A stretch of DNA of 64,000 nt. It comes from DASSUW01 sp963792385 (GTDB lineage: Bacteria; Actinomycetota; Thermoleophilia; Solirubrobacterales; Solirubrobacteraceae). Below, one piece after another: positions 44,825-54,474 of the stretch. The position numbers were made by a program, and so were the translations under genes. Within the stretch, counting starts at the first letter, position 1; each line of letters begins with the position of its first letter. The DNA is taken from NCBI GenBank assembly GCA_963792385.1, contig CAWBVZ010000002.1:186001-250000 (forward strand), in the 5' to 3' direction. The notes beneath the pieces were generated by a model that was given only the letters and a program-made list of their open reading frames with translations, was not told where the DNA came from and did not search any database.

Positions 44825-45627
44825 AGGGCGTCTACGCCCGCATCGTCGCCGGCGCCGCGCTCGGCCCGCTACGACGGCGGCCGGACGAGCTGCCGGACGA
44901 TGAGCGCACGCGCGAGGGCGTCCCGATCGACCGCGAGCACCTGACCGCCTACGACCGCGTGTGCGGCTTCCGCCTGCGCGACCAGCTGCCCGCGACCTAC
45001 CCGCACGTGCTCGCCTTCCCGCTGGCGATCGACCTGATGGCCGGCTCGTCGTTCCCGTTCTCGCCGCTCGGGCTGGTCCACATCGCGAACCGGATCGAGC
45101 AGCTGCAGCCGCTCCACGCGGACCAGCGGCTGGACCTGCGCGTGCACGCGGCCGACCTCGCCCGCCACGATCGCGGCACGCAGTTCGACATGGTCGCGGA
45201 GGCCACGACCGGCGGCGACGAGGTCGTCTGGCGCGGTCGCAGCACGTACCTGCACCGGGAGCGCGGCGGGCGGTCGGGAGACCGGCGCGACGAGGCGCTC
45301 GATTGGCCCACCACCGCGGTCTGGACTGTCGCGGGCGACACGGGCCGGCGCTACGCGCGCGTCTCGGGCGACGCGAACCCGATCCACATGCACGCGCTCA
45401 CCGCCCGCGCGTTCGGCCAGCCCGGCGCGATCGCGCACGGGATGTGGACGAAGGCGCGCTGCCTCGCGGCCCTCGAGGGCTCGCTCCCGGACGCCTACGC
45501 CGTCGACGTGCGGTTCAAGCTGCCGCTGCGCATCCCGGGCCGGGTGATCTTCTCCAGCCGCGAGAGCGCGTTCGCGGTGCACGACGCCGAGTCCGGCCGG
45601 CCGCACCTGACCGGCAGCATCGACTGA
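44821..45627 (+). CDS. MaoC-like (R)-enoyl-CoA hydratase
   Basis: A 268-residue hot-dog hydratase. The hydratase-2 motif is YARVSGDANPIHMHALTARAFGQPGAIAHGMWTKA, carrying the catalytic Asp/His pair. The N-terminal half is a second, degenerate hot-dog unit. By position after FabG4 it corresponds to mycobacterial HtdX-type enzymes that interconvert (R)-3-hydroxyacyl-CoA and enoyl-CoA. The ATG overlaps the FabG4 stop. The stop directly abuts the stop of the convergent surface protein. Confidence 0.88.
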   Translation: MKGVYARIVAGAALGPLRRRPDELPDDERTREGVPIDREHLTAYDRVCGFRLRDQLPATYPHVLAFPLAIDLMAGSSFPFSPLGLVHIANRIEQLQPLHADQRLDLRVHAADLARHDRGTQFDMVAEATTGGDEVVWRGRSTYLHRERGGRSGDRRDEALDWPTTAVWTVAGDTGRRYARVSGDANPIHMHALTARAFGQPGAIAHGMWTKARCLAALEGSLPDAYAVDVRFKLPLRIPGRVIFSSRESAFAVHDAESGRPHLTGSID

Positions 45628-48600
45628 CTAGTTGTAGACGGCGGCGTAGTTGCCGGTCAGCGCGTCGAAGAACGCGTACGAGATGCCCTTGACGGTCCGC
45701 GTGGTGACCGGGACGGAGACGTTCCCGTTGAGCGTGACGCTCTGCAGCGTGCGGGTTCCGGACTGCGTCGGGAGCATGCCCTGCAGACCGTGCAGCGTCC
45801 GCATCGACCTTGAAGGTCAGCGTGTTGCTCGACCAGCCGAACGAGGAGAGCGACGACGACTCGCGGCCCTTGGTCCAGTCGAGCAGCTGCTTGGCCGAGA
45901 TCACCGGGACGCCGCGCGCCTGGGCGGCCGCGATGATCGCGTCCGACTCCGAGGACGTGGCGGAGTCGGTGTGGATATTGGCGACGAAGGCGCCGTAGTA
46001 GCCGTTCGCGCCCAGCGCGCCGTCGAGCAGCGCGTTGACCGTGCTCGGCTCGCCCTGGCCGGACTCGTCGGTGATCTCCGTGTTGGCCTGGAAGACGTCG
46101 ATCAGGCTGCCGTCGGTGTCGGCGAAGCGCATCGGCAGGCCGGAGCCGGTCATGAAGCCGGGCTTCGTCGCCATCCAGCTGCTCGGGTAGTAGTAGTAGT
46201 TCGTGTCGAGCCCGATGCCGTTCGCGCGCTCGACCTTCGCCTGGGTCGCCCAGTCGGTCCAGGCGACGCAGTGCATGCGCTGGGTGGCAGGTGCCGCGAT
46301 GCTCTTGTACTTGCTCCGGAACGCGGCCAGCTGCGTATCGAAGAGGCCGGGCAGGCTTGCCGGGGTCCAGTTGGCGCAGTCGAGGCCCTCCGGTCGGCGC
46401 GGTGTGGAGCGCGACCTCGAAGCCCTGCGCGGTGTAGCTCTGGGCCTGGGCGTTGGTGAGCGGCGTGTTCGCGTAGATGTAGGACGTCGACCGCACGCAC
46501 TCCCAGTCGGCGTTCGAGCAGCCGGCCGGGCTGGCCGCGATGTACTTGTCGAAGCGGCCCGCAGTGCCGCCGAGGGCGTGGTCGTCGCCGGTCATCACGA
46601 CGGCGGCCTTGTAGCCGTTGCGGGAGGTACCAGAGCCGCGGCACCGGCTTGCGGTCCTCGCCCATCAAGGTGATCAGGTTGGCGAGCAGTCGCTGCTGCT
46701 CGTCGGCCTGCGGGATCGTGACCTTGCCGAGGTCGACCCAGTCGGGCTGCAGGTCGCCGGGCTTGGCTCCGAAGAACAGATCGTCGGGCCGGATCGTCGC
46801 GACGCCGTCGCGTTCCTGGCCGGCCCACGCCGGGTTGCCCTGGCGCGTGTACACGGTCGAGCGGCCGAGGTCGTAGGTGAACGCGGCGGCCTGGCCGCCG
46901 TTGATGCCGACCGACCGCATCGTGACGGCGGGGCTCAGGGTCGGCGTCGTCGCGTCCGAGTACAGCGTCGCCACGGTGGTCGCGCCGTTGGGGAAGTACC
47001 GGTCGGCGGCGCCGTGGTACTGGATCGTCTGGCTGACGATGCCGGCGCCCGGCGTACCGGCCGTCGTGGCGACCTTCAGATAGCCGTTGGACAGTGTCGC
47101 GCCGAGGTCCACCAGCCCGAGGAGGCTCGCGAGCTTCTTGTCCGGGCGCAGCGCGATCAGGTTCCCGCCGGCGGTGACCCAGTCGCTCAGCGTCGTCACC
47201 TGCGCCGCCGTGAGCACGGCGTCGCCGAGCACGACCTCGTCGAAGCCGCTCAGCGCGGCGGGGGTGAGGAGCGAGATGTCGAGCGAGGTATACGCGGCCA
47301 GGCCCTCGGCCTTGAGGATCTCTCCGCCGTAGGCGCTGAACGGCCGCGCCGCGGAGGTGACGAGCAGGATCGGGGGCTGCGGGGTGACGGTGAACGACCA
47401 TGAGCGGTCGGACGCCATCGGGTCGCCGCCGGCGTCCTTGACGCCGCTGGCGCCGCCCTTGACCGTCGCTGTGTAGGTCGCGCCGTAGCTGAGCGCGGCG
47501 CTGACGGCGAGCGAGGCCTTGCCGGTTGCCGCGTCATACGCGACGGTCGCGGGCACGAGGGTGCCGGAGCCGTTGCGGAGCTGGAAGGTGGACGAGCTGA
47601 TCGACGCGGCCGACATCGCCTCGTTGAACCGCGCCTCGATCGCGGGCGCCGCACCGGCGTGCGTCGCACCGTTGGCGGGCGTCGTCGCGACCACGGCCGG
47701 GCCGGCCGCGACCGGGGCGTTCATGTCGGACTGCACCTGGGCGGCCGTCAGCGGCCGGTCGTAGATCCTGACCTCGTCGATGAGCCCTTCGAAGAACCCG
47801 GTCGGCGTCGGCCCGTAGGCGCCGATGCGCCAGTTGCCCGAGTCGCCGACGTTGGCCGTGAACGCCTGGCTCGCGACCTGCGTGCCGTTGACGTAGACGC
47901 GGGCGGTCGCGCCGTCGTAGGTCGCGGCGATGTGCTGCCACTGCCCGACGAGCGGTCCCTGGCCGAAGTCGACGTAGTTGAACGAGCCGGAGTTCAGCGT
48001 CAGGTAGTAGTGGTTGAGGATGTGGTCGACCCACAGCATCGGTCCGCCGTTCTGGCCGGCGTTCCAGGTGCCGACGATCCCGACGTCGCTCTTGGCGGTG
48101 CTCTTGTTCACCCACGCCTCGAACGTGAAGCCGAGCTTGTAGAAGCGCCCGAGGTCGGGCAGGTCGACGCGGTCGCCCGCGCCGTCGAAGCTCAGTGCCG
48201 AGCCGAACTTGCCGGTCGTCCAGCTCGCGCCGGCGATCGTGCCTTGGCGGCCGTTCCCGGAGGCGTCGCCGGCGATCGTCCCGGCACCGTCGTCGAACGA
48301 GTACGCGGCGACCGGGGCGCTGCCCGCGGGCGGTGCGGCGACCGTGACGGTCACCGGCGCGGACGTCGTCGTGTTGCCAGACGCGTCGCGCGCGACGGCG
48401 GTGAGCGTGTGTGTGCCGGGACTGCTCGTGGCGGTATCCCAGCCGACCGAGTACGGGCTGCTCGTGTCCTCGGAGGCGAGGTCTGACGCCGTCGAGCTTG
48501 AACTGCACGCCGGCCACGCCCGTGTTGTCGGAGGCGGCGGCGGTGACGGCGACCGTGCCGCTGACCGTGGCGCCGTTCGCGGGCGCGGTGATCGACACGG

Positions 48601-49623
48601 TCGGCGGCGTCGTGTCGCAGGCGCCGCTGCCGGCGGTGAGCGGCGTGCGGGGAGAGACGTTGTCGGCGTCGTCGAACGCCTCGACTCCGAGCTGGTAGCT
48701 CGTGTTGCAGGTGAGCCCGGTGAACGTGTAAGCGGTCGACGTCGTCGTCGTCGATCAGGTTGCCGCCGCGGTAGACGCGGTAGCCGGCGACGCCGACGTT
48801 GTCCGTGGAGGCGGTCCAGCGAGGTGGCGATCGACGTCGCGGTGGCGCCCGTCTTCGCGAAGGCGGTCGGGGCGGTGGGGGCGACCGTGTCCTCGCCGAC
48901 GCGCACCGTCATGTCGCCCCTGGACCTCCGCCGTGGTCAGCGCGCGGTCGTAGATCCGGACGTCGTCGATCAGGCCGTCGAAGAACCCGAACGGACTCGT
49001 CGCCATAGGCGCCGATCCGCCAGGTGTTGGTGTCGCCCACGTTGCCTGCGAACGCCTGGCTGGCGACCTGGACGCCGTTGATGTAGAAGCGGGCGGTCGT
49101 GCCGTCGTAGGTGGCGCTGACGTATTGCCACTGGCCGGTCGCGGGCGCCTGGCCTGAGTCGAGATAGTTCGCCATGCCGGTGTTGAGCGTCACGTAGTGG
49201 TGCCCGGCGATGTGGTCGACCCACAGCATCGGGCCGCCGCCGGGGTAGTCCCACGTGCCGAGCGACGGCGACGTCCTTCTTCGCCCCGCTCTTGTTGACC
49301 CACGCCTCGAGCGTGAAGCCGGTCTTGTAGAAGGTTCCGAGCGGCGGGAGGTCGACGCGTGAGCTGGTGCCGTTGAAGTTGAGGGCCGAGCCGTACTTGC
49401 CGGGCGCCCACGTCGCGCCGACGACGGTTCCGGGGTGCCCGTTGCCCGATTTGTCTCCGAGCGTCGTGCCGCTGTTCTCGTCGAACGAGTACGCGGCGAC
49501 GATGCCGCCTGCGGCGTGGGCGTTGGCGGCGAGAAGGGCGAACAGCACGAGGGCCGCGAGCAGCGCGGCGCGCGCAACCCGGGCGTGCTGGCGGGCCGCC
49601 GGGGTGACAGGGGAGATAGGCAA
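45628..49623 (-). pseudogene. Secreted LamG/Ig-like multidomain surface protein, about nine frameshifts
   Basis: One long gene is spread over all three minus-strand frames. In order: a signal peptide (residues about 15-38, ALLAALVLFALLAANAHA), LamG domain 1 (VAAYSFDENSGTTLGD...), an Fn3-like segment, an Ig-like segment (SITAPANGATVSGTVAVT), LamG domain 2 (to RIYDRPLTAAQVQSDM), a Big_5-like domain (VATTPANGATHAG), a Rossmann-like region, and a C-terminal region with VVMTGDDH and GFEVALHTAP that recalls polysaccharide deacetylases. Frame changes lie near 49262, 49000, 48919, 48826, 48740, 48485, 46616, 46390 and 45806, and each is repaired by dropping one base. If intact it would be about 1,330 residues. 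Codon bias is kept throughout. Confidence 0.8.
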
Positions 49624-49711
49624 GGCCCCGAGTCTCCCTTGCCGGCCGCAAATGTTGGCACTACGAAAGTTCAGTCAGAGTGATGACAAAATTTCTGACT
49701 GTTGGCGGGCG

Positions 49712-50152
49712 TCAGCCCAACCCGCGCTCCACGATCTCCTGCTGCGCCGCGGCGCTCTTCGCGAGATCCTCGATCCCCAGCTTGCGCTTGACGCCCGGCG
49801 CGCGCTCGAACTGGATGTCGCCGTAGGCGACGATCTCGAACCGGTTGCCCCAGGGATCGAGGAAGTCCAGCCCGCGGCCGGAGAGCATCTGCAGGCCCTC
49901 CCGCTCAGCCGCGGCGCGGACGGCCTCCTTGTCGTCGACCACGAGCCCGAAGTGGCGGCCCTCGTCAGGCCCCTGCCGGCGGCTCTCGCTGAGCGCGAGG
50001 AACTGGTCGCCCATGTCAATGAAGGCCATCCGGCCGGCGCGGCCGCGCAGCTCGAACGTGAACAGGCGACCGTAGAGCTCGAGCGCGGCGTCGACGTCGC
50101 CGACCTCGAGGGCGATGTGGTTGAGGCCGATCAGACGGGCGCGATCAGGCAT
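49712..50152 (-). CDS. VOC-family (glyoxalase/dioxygenase-like) protein
   Basis: A 146-residue vicinal-oxygen-chelate protein. It starts with IGLNHIALEVGDVDAALELYGRLF, has HFGLVVDDKEAV in the middle, and LDFLDPWGNRFEIVAYGDIQF at the metal-Glu end. Only one pair of half-domains is present, so it should act as a dimer. The substrate is unknown. It is divergent from the nitronate monooxygenase gene with 10 bp between starts. Confidence 0.86.
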   Translation of the reverse strand: MPDRARLIGLNHIALEVGDVDAALELYGRLFTFELRGRAGRMAFIDMGDQFLALSESRRQGPDEGRHFGLVVDDKEAVRAAAEREGLQMLSGRGLDFLDPWGNRFEIVAYGDIQFERAPGVKRKLGIEDLAKSAAAQQEIVERGLG

Positions 50153-50162
50153 CCTGTAGGAA

Positions 50163-51227
50163 GTGTCGCGCACACGGTTCTCCCTGCGCTCGCTCGAGCA
50201 TCCGATCGTCCAGGCGCCGATGGGCGGCGGCGCGTCGACTCCCGCGCTGGCGGCGGCCGTGGGGGAGGCGGGCGGCCTCGGGTTCCTCGCCGCGGGATAC
50301 CGCACGGTCGATGCGGTGCGGGCTGACATCGAGTCGCTGCGCTCGCTCACGTCGCGACCGTTCGGGGTCAACCTGTTCGCGCCGCCCGGCGATGCGCCCG
50401 ACGTTGCCGCCGTCGAACGCTTCGCCGCCGGTCTGCGCGACGAGGCCGAGCACTACGGCACGCCGGTGGGCGAGCCCCACCACGACGACGACAGCTGGGA
50501 GGGCAAACTCGCCCTGCTGGCCGAGCTGCGCGTCCCGGTCGTGTCCGTCGCCTTCGGCTGCCCGGCGCCCGGTGTCGTCGACGCCCTGCACGCCGCGGAC
50601 GCGGCCGTGTGGGTGACGGTGACCACACCGGCCGAGGCACGCGCGGCCGCCGCCGCGGGCGCCGACGCGCTGGTCGTGCAGGGCGTCGAGGCCGGCGGGC
50701 ATCGCGGCGGCTTCGACGACGCCGCGCCCGGCGAGATCGGCCTGCTCGCGCTGCTTCAGCTCGTGTCGGGCGCCGTCGAGCTGCCCCTGGTTGCCACGGG
50801 TGGCATCGCCACGGGCCGCGCGGTCGCGGCCGTGCTCGCCCTCGGCGCCGCGGCGGCGCAGCTCGGCACGGCGTTCATGCTCTGCCCGGAGGCGGCGACC
50901 GCCCCGGCCCACCGCGAGGCGATTGCGGGGGAGGGCGACACAGCGCTGACGCGCGCGTTCACCGGCCGCACCGCCCGCGGCGTCGTCAACCGCTGGATGA
51001 CCGACCACGGCGCGGACGCCCCCAGCGCCTATCCCGACGTCCACCACCTCACGGCGAAGATCCGCGCCGCGGCGCGCTCGGCCGGCGATCCCGACGGGTT
51101 CCACCTGTGGGCCGGCCAGGCTCATGCGCTCGCCGCCGACGTGCCGGCGGGTGACCTGGTGCGGCGGCTGTCCGCGGAGGCGGGCGAGGCGCTGCGGAGC
51201 GCCGGGGAACGTCAACTGCGGCATTAA
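50163..51227 (+). CDS. Nitronate monooxygenase family flavoprotein
   Basis: A 354-residue TIM-barrel FMN protein. The N-terminus EHPIVQAPMGGG, the signature VVQGVEAGGHRG (catalytic His in the barrel) and the phosphate-binding GGIATGRAVAAVLALGAAAAQLGTAF match NMO/2-nitropropane dioxygenase. It starts with GTG. The final residues and stop (ERQLRH then TAA) are encoded by the left arm of palindromic element E3, so the repeat has become part of the gene. Confidence 0.92.
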   Translation: MSRTRFSLRSLEHPIVQAPMGGGASTPALAAAVGEAGGLGFLAAGYRTVDAVRADIESLRSLTSRPFGVNLFAPPGDAPDVAAVERFAAGLRDEAEHYGTPVGEPHHDDDSWEGKLALLAELRVPVVSVAFGCPAPGVVDALHAADAAVWVTVTTPAEARAAAAAGADALVVQGVEAGGHRGGFDDAAPGEIGLLALLQLVSGAVELPLVATGGIATGRAVAAVLALGAAAAQLGTAFMLCPEAATAPAHREAIAGEGDTALTRAFTGRTARGVVNRWMTDHGADAPSAYPDVHHLTAKIRAAARSAGDPDGFHLWAGQAHALAADVPAGDLVRRLSAEAGEALRSAGERQLRH

Positions 51228-51366
51228 GGGAGGCGGGCCCAGACCGCCCGCCGCGCCGGTGGGTGTGGCGACTTGGGGGCAATAGTTACCCCCAACTGGC
51301 CACACCCCCTCGGAATCGCCGCAGCGGCCGATCCCCTCGCTGCCCCACCCAGCGCAGTTGACGTTC
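51207..51366. repeat. Long nested palindromic element, family 1 (copy E3)
   Basis: Perfect 14-bp inverted ends, GAACGTCAACTGCG (51207-51220) and CGCAGTTGACGTTC (51353-51366), enclose further hairpins. One is GGCGGG/CCCGCC (51232-51237, 51247-51252). The other is strong: GTGTGGC (51263-51269) and TTGGGGG (51273-51279) pair with CCCCCAA (51289-51295) and GCCACAC (51299-51305). Both ends match E2 at 24.6 kb (GGCATTAAGG on the left; ACCCAGC and GCAGTTGACGTTCGCCGG on the right). The left end supplies the stop of the nitronate monooxygenase gene. Confidence 0.8.
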
Positions 51367-51432
51367 GCCGGCGCCCTGGGACGACCGTCCCACCTTGAAG
51401 GAACCCGCGACCGAGCCGCGAAGCCCGACCGC

Positions 51433-51759
51433 ATGAGCGACTCGCACACCGAACCCCACGTTTCAGGGCAGGAGCTGCGCGCCGCGCTCGCGCAGAAGGC
51501 CAACTCGCGGCCGAACCCGCTGATGGCGGCGCCCGACCCTCCCGCCTGGGAATGGACCACCGACGAGCAGGCCGAGCTCGAGGAGCTGCGGTCGTCCGCC
51601 GCCGAGCTCGAGACGCAGATCGACCGGCTGCGCAGCGATCTCACGGACTCCCGGGCCCGCGAGAACGAGCTGCGCAGCTCACTCCGCCGCCTGGCGGAGG
51701 TGCGGTCGTGGCAGCGCCGCAGCGTCGTCGCGGAGCTGTCGGGCCGCGGACTGCTGTGA
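51433..51759 (+). CDS. Coiled-coil protein, function unknown
   Basis: A 108-residue protein. After a polar N-terminus (SHTEPHVSGQELRAALAQKA) comes a Pro-rich linker, then a heptad-like coiled coil from about residue 52 to 95 (EQAELEELRSSAAELETQID...). There is no signal peptide or known domain. It lies between repeat E3 and the LLM oxidoreductase gene, 11 bp before the latter. It could be a scaffold or adaptor. Confidence 0.55.
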   Translation: MSDSHTEPHVSGQELRAALAQKANSRPNPLMAAPDPPAWEWTTDEQAELEELRSSAAELETQIDRLRSDLTDSRARENELRSSLRRLAEVRSWQRRSVVAELSGRGLL

Positions 51760-51770
51760 CCTGATCCCCC

Positions 51771-52697
51771 ATGCCGCAGCGGATCGGCTTGATGTTCCGG
51801 CCCGAGTGGCCGCCTGAGGAGCTGCCCGGGTTCGCGCGCGGCGCCGAGCAGGCCGGCTACGAGGAGCTGTGGCTGGTCGAGGACTGCTTTCTCACCGGCG
51901 GCCTGACGATGGCGGCGAGCGCGCTCGCCGCCACGCGCGAGGTCGCCGTGGGGATCGGGCTGCTGCCCGCGGCGTTGCGCAACGCGGCGCTCGCCGCGAT
52001 GGAGATCGCCGGGATCGCACGTCTTCACCCCGGCCGTTTCGCGGCGGCGTTCGGCCACGGCGTCGAGCCGTGGATGCGCCAGATCGACGCCCGGCCGCCG
52101 AACCGGCTCGCTGCGCTCGAGGAGACCGTCGCCGCGGTCCGCGCGCTGCTGGCGGGCGAGACGGTCACCGTGCACGGCCGGCACGTGAACCTCGACGACG
52201 TCAAGCTCGCGCACCGGCCGTACGAGGCGCCGCAGATCCTGATCGGGACGACCGGCCCACGCGCGCTCGCCGCGGCCGGGAGGTCGGCCGACGGGATCCT
52301 GCTCCCGGAGGGCAGCGTTCCCGACGCGGTCCGCTGGGCACGCGCGCAGGCGGATGCGACCGGCGGCGCCGGCCACGTGGTCGTGTACGCGTGGCTGAGC
52401 CTCGACGACGACCGCTCCGCGGCCGCCGCGGCGCTCCGGCCGGGCCTCGAAGGCTGGATGAAGATGGGCCTGTATCCGTCGCTGCGCGAGCACGCCGGCG
52501 TGGTGGAGCAGAGCGCCGCCGAGCTCGAGGACGACCGGGTGCGCGCGCTCGCGGTGGCGGGCGACGCGCGCGACTGCGCACGCGCGATCGCCGAGCTGTG
52601 GGGCGCGGGCGCCGACTCCGTCGTCCTCGTTCCGCGCCACGACGACCGCGCGGCGCAGGTCGCGCGCTTCGCGGCTGAGGTGCGGCCGCTGCTGTGA
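51771..52697 (+). CDS. LLM-class flavin-dependent oxidoreductase
   Basis: A 308-residue luciferase-like monooxygenase, probably F420- or FMN-dependent (actinobacterial LLM proteins often use F420). Features are the N-terminal RIGLMFRPEWPPEELPGFAR, GYEELWLVEDCFLTGGL, ALAATREVAVGIGLLPAALRNAA and the LIGTTGPRALAAAGRSADGILLP cofactor segment. It is coupled to the P1 peptidase gene, whose ATG overlaps its stop. Confidence 0.88.
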   Translation: MPQRIGLMFRPEWPPEELPGFARGAEQAGYEELWLVEDCFLTGGLTMAASALAATREVAVGIGLLPAALRNAALAAMEIAGIARLHPGRFAAAFGHGVEPWMRQIDARPPNRLAALEETVAAVRALLAGETVTVHGRHVNLDDVKLAHRPYEAPQILIGTTGPRALAAAGRSADGILLPEGSVPDAVRWARAQADATGGAGHVVVYAWLSLDDDRSAAAAALRPGLEGWMKMGLYPSLREHAGVVEQSAAELEDDRVRALAVAGDARDCARAIAELWGAGADSVVLVPRHDDRAAQVARFAAEVRPLL

Positions 52698-53806
52698 GCG
52701 CCTCTCCCCGCGCGCGCGATCTCGGCCTGGCGATCGGCACGCTGCCCTCCGGCCCGCTCGACGCGATCACCGACGTCGACGGCGTCAACGTCGGGTCGGT
52801 GACCCTGGTGAGCGGTGAGGGGCCGATCCAGCGCGGTGTGGGCCCGATCCGCACCGGCGTCACGGTCGTCGTGCCGCACGACGGCTACGAGCCGCTGTTC
52901 GCCGGCTGTCACCGCCTGAACGGCAACGGCGAGCTGACCGGGCTCGAGTGGATCCGCGACTTCGGTTGCCTGACGACGCCGATCGGGCTCACGAACACCC
53001 ACAGCGTCGGCGTCGTGCGCGACGCGCTGGTCGCCGCCGACGTCGCCCGTCGCGGCGACGAGGAGGTGTTCTGGAGCCTGCCAGTGGTGGGGGAGACCTG
53101 GGACGGCGTGCTGAACGACATCAACGGGTTCCACGTCCGCGCCGAGCACGTCCACGAAGCGCTCGCTCGCGCGAGTGGCGGACCGGTCGAGGAGGGCGGG
53201 GTCGGGAGCGGCACGGGGATGATCTGCCACGGATTCAAGGGCGGGCTCGGGACCGCCTCGCGGGTCGTCGGGGAGGCGTCGGGCTCATGGACCGTCGGAG
53301 TGCTTGTGCAGGCCAACCACGGCCGCCGCGATCGCCTCTCGGTGGCCGGAAGGCCGGTCGGGCAGCTGATCGGGCCGGACGTGGTCCCGCTGCCGTGGGA
53401 CGAGGCGGAGGGCGCCGGCTCGATCATCGTGCTGTGCGCGACCGACGCGCCGCTGCTCCCGCACCAGTGCACGCGCCTGGCGCAGCGTTGCGCGCTCGGC
53501 GTGGGCCGCACCGGCGGCGCCGGCGAGCATTCGAGCGGCGATCTCGTGCTCGCCTTCTCGACCGTCCGCCAGGGCGTCCCGGCGAGCGAGGTCGCGGCGC
53601 CGGGCGACCCGGTCACGATCCCGCTGACGATGGTCGTCGACGCCCACATCGACGCGCTGTTCTACGCGGCTGTCGAGGCGACCGAGGCGGCGATCGTGAA
53701 CGCCCTGCTCGCCGCCGAGACGATGACGGGGCGCGACGGCGTCACGGCGCACGCGCTGACGGCCGAGCGGCTCGTCGACGCGATGGCGCGGCTCGGGCCC
53801 GGCTAG
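52694..53806 (+). CDS. P1-family (DmpA-like) aminopeptidase
   Basis: A 370-residue member of the S58/P1 family of self-processing aminopeptidases. Family landmarks are AITDVDGVNVGSVTL at the start, TGVTVVVPHDGY, GLTNTHSVGVVRDALVA, VGSGTGMICHGFKGGLGTASR, VLVQANHGRRDRL and the C-terminal DALFYAAVEATEAAIVNALLAAETMTG. It probably acts on D- or beta-amino-acid peptides. The ATG overlaps the upstream stop. Its own stop shares CTAG with that of the metallo-beta-lactamase-fold gene. Confidence 0.9.
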   Translation: MSASPRARDLGLAIGTLPSGPLDAITDVDGVNVGSVTLVSGEGPIQRGVGPIRTGVTVVVPHDGYEPLFAGCHRLNGNGELTGLEWIRDFGCLTTPIGLTNTHSVGVVRDALVAADVARRGDEEVFWSLPVVGETWDGVLNDINGFHVRAEHVHEALARASGGPVEEGGVGSGTGMICHGFKGGLGTASRVVGEASGSWTVGVLVQANHGRRDRLSVAGRPVGQLIGPDVVPLPWDEAEGAGSIIVLCATDAPLLPHQCTRLAQRCALGVGRTGGAGEHSSGDLVLAFSTVRQGVPASEVAAPGDPVTIPLTMVVDAHIDALFYAAVEATEAAIVNALLAAETMTGRDGVTAHALTAERLVDAMARLGPG

Positions 53807-54474
53807 CTGCGGCTCGCGCGGCCGATCGCCGCCTTCATCGCAGCGGTGGGCGATTCCACGACCTGTCCGTGGCCGGGAGCAAGGCGCGCGGGCTGCAGTT
53901 CGAGGAGCCGGCGGGCGCTCTCGAGCGCCGTCGGGCGGTGCCACGTCGCCAGCGCGGGCAGCGGGAACCGCCAGTTCGTCCGCGCCGTGGTCTCGACGCC
54001 GCCGAGCGTCGAGAACGCGTCGCCGCACAGCAGCGTGCGGTCGCGCGTGTCGAGGAACGACACGTGCCCCGGCGTGTGGCCGGGTGACGCGATCACCTCG
54101 AGGGAGCCGATCCGGTCGCCGGGCTGCACCGTAAGCGTCGGGTGCGTCCGCGCGCCCGGCCAGCTGCCGCGCAGCTTGACCTGCGGCTCGCCCGGCTCGA
54201 GCGACTTGTCCTTGACGAGCAGCCGCGCCTCGCGCGCCGAGATGATCACGGCCGCGTCCGGCAGCGCGGCGGCGAGCGCGTCGAGCGATCCGATGTGGTC
54301 GCCGTGGGCGTGCGTGAGCACGATCCGGACGATCGGCGCTCCCGCCCGCTCAGCGGCTCCGAGGACCGCCTTGGCGCTGCGCGGGAGCGTCGTGTCAACC
54401 AGCGTGAGGCCGTCGTCTTCGGTCACGAGGAACGCGTTGACGATGCCGTACCGGCGGATGCGGATGAGGGGCAT
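53803..54474 (-). CDS. Metallo-beta-lactamase-fold hydrolase
   Basis: A 223-residue MBL-fold protein. Zn-ligand motifs are complete: THAHGDHIGSLDAL (HxHxDH), SPGHTPGHVSFLD, LLCGDAF and LAPGHGQVV. It is probably a glyoxalase II-like or lactonase-type enzyme. Its start lies inside the 3' end of the MarR gene (52-bp overlap), so the two are probably transcribed together. Its stop shares CTAG with the P1 peptidase gene. Confidence 0.88.
   Translation of the reverse strand: MPLIRIRRYGIVNAFLVTEDDGLTLVDTTLPRSAKAVLGAAERAGAPIVRIVLTHAHGDHIGSLDALAAALPDAAVIISAREARLLVKDKSLEPGEPQVKLRGSWPGARTHPTLTVQPGDRIGSLEVIASPGHTPGHVSFLDTRDRTLLCGDAFSTLGGVETTARTNWRFPLPALATWHRPTALESARRLLELQPARLAPGHGQVVESPTAAMKAAIGRASRS

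Noticed and set aside
48800..49008. Small plus-strand frames opposite the broken surface gene
   Set aside because: They are Arg/Gly-rich shadows; the minus strand gives recognisable LamG and Fn3 sequence once single extra bases are removed.
53849..53863. GATTCCACGACCTG-like sequence resembling the left end of the family-2 palindromes
   Set aside because: It lies inside the metallo-beta-lactamase gene in a conserved reading frame, with no partner arm nearby; treated as chance similarity.
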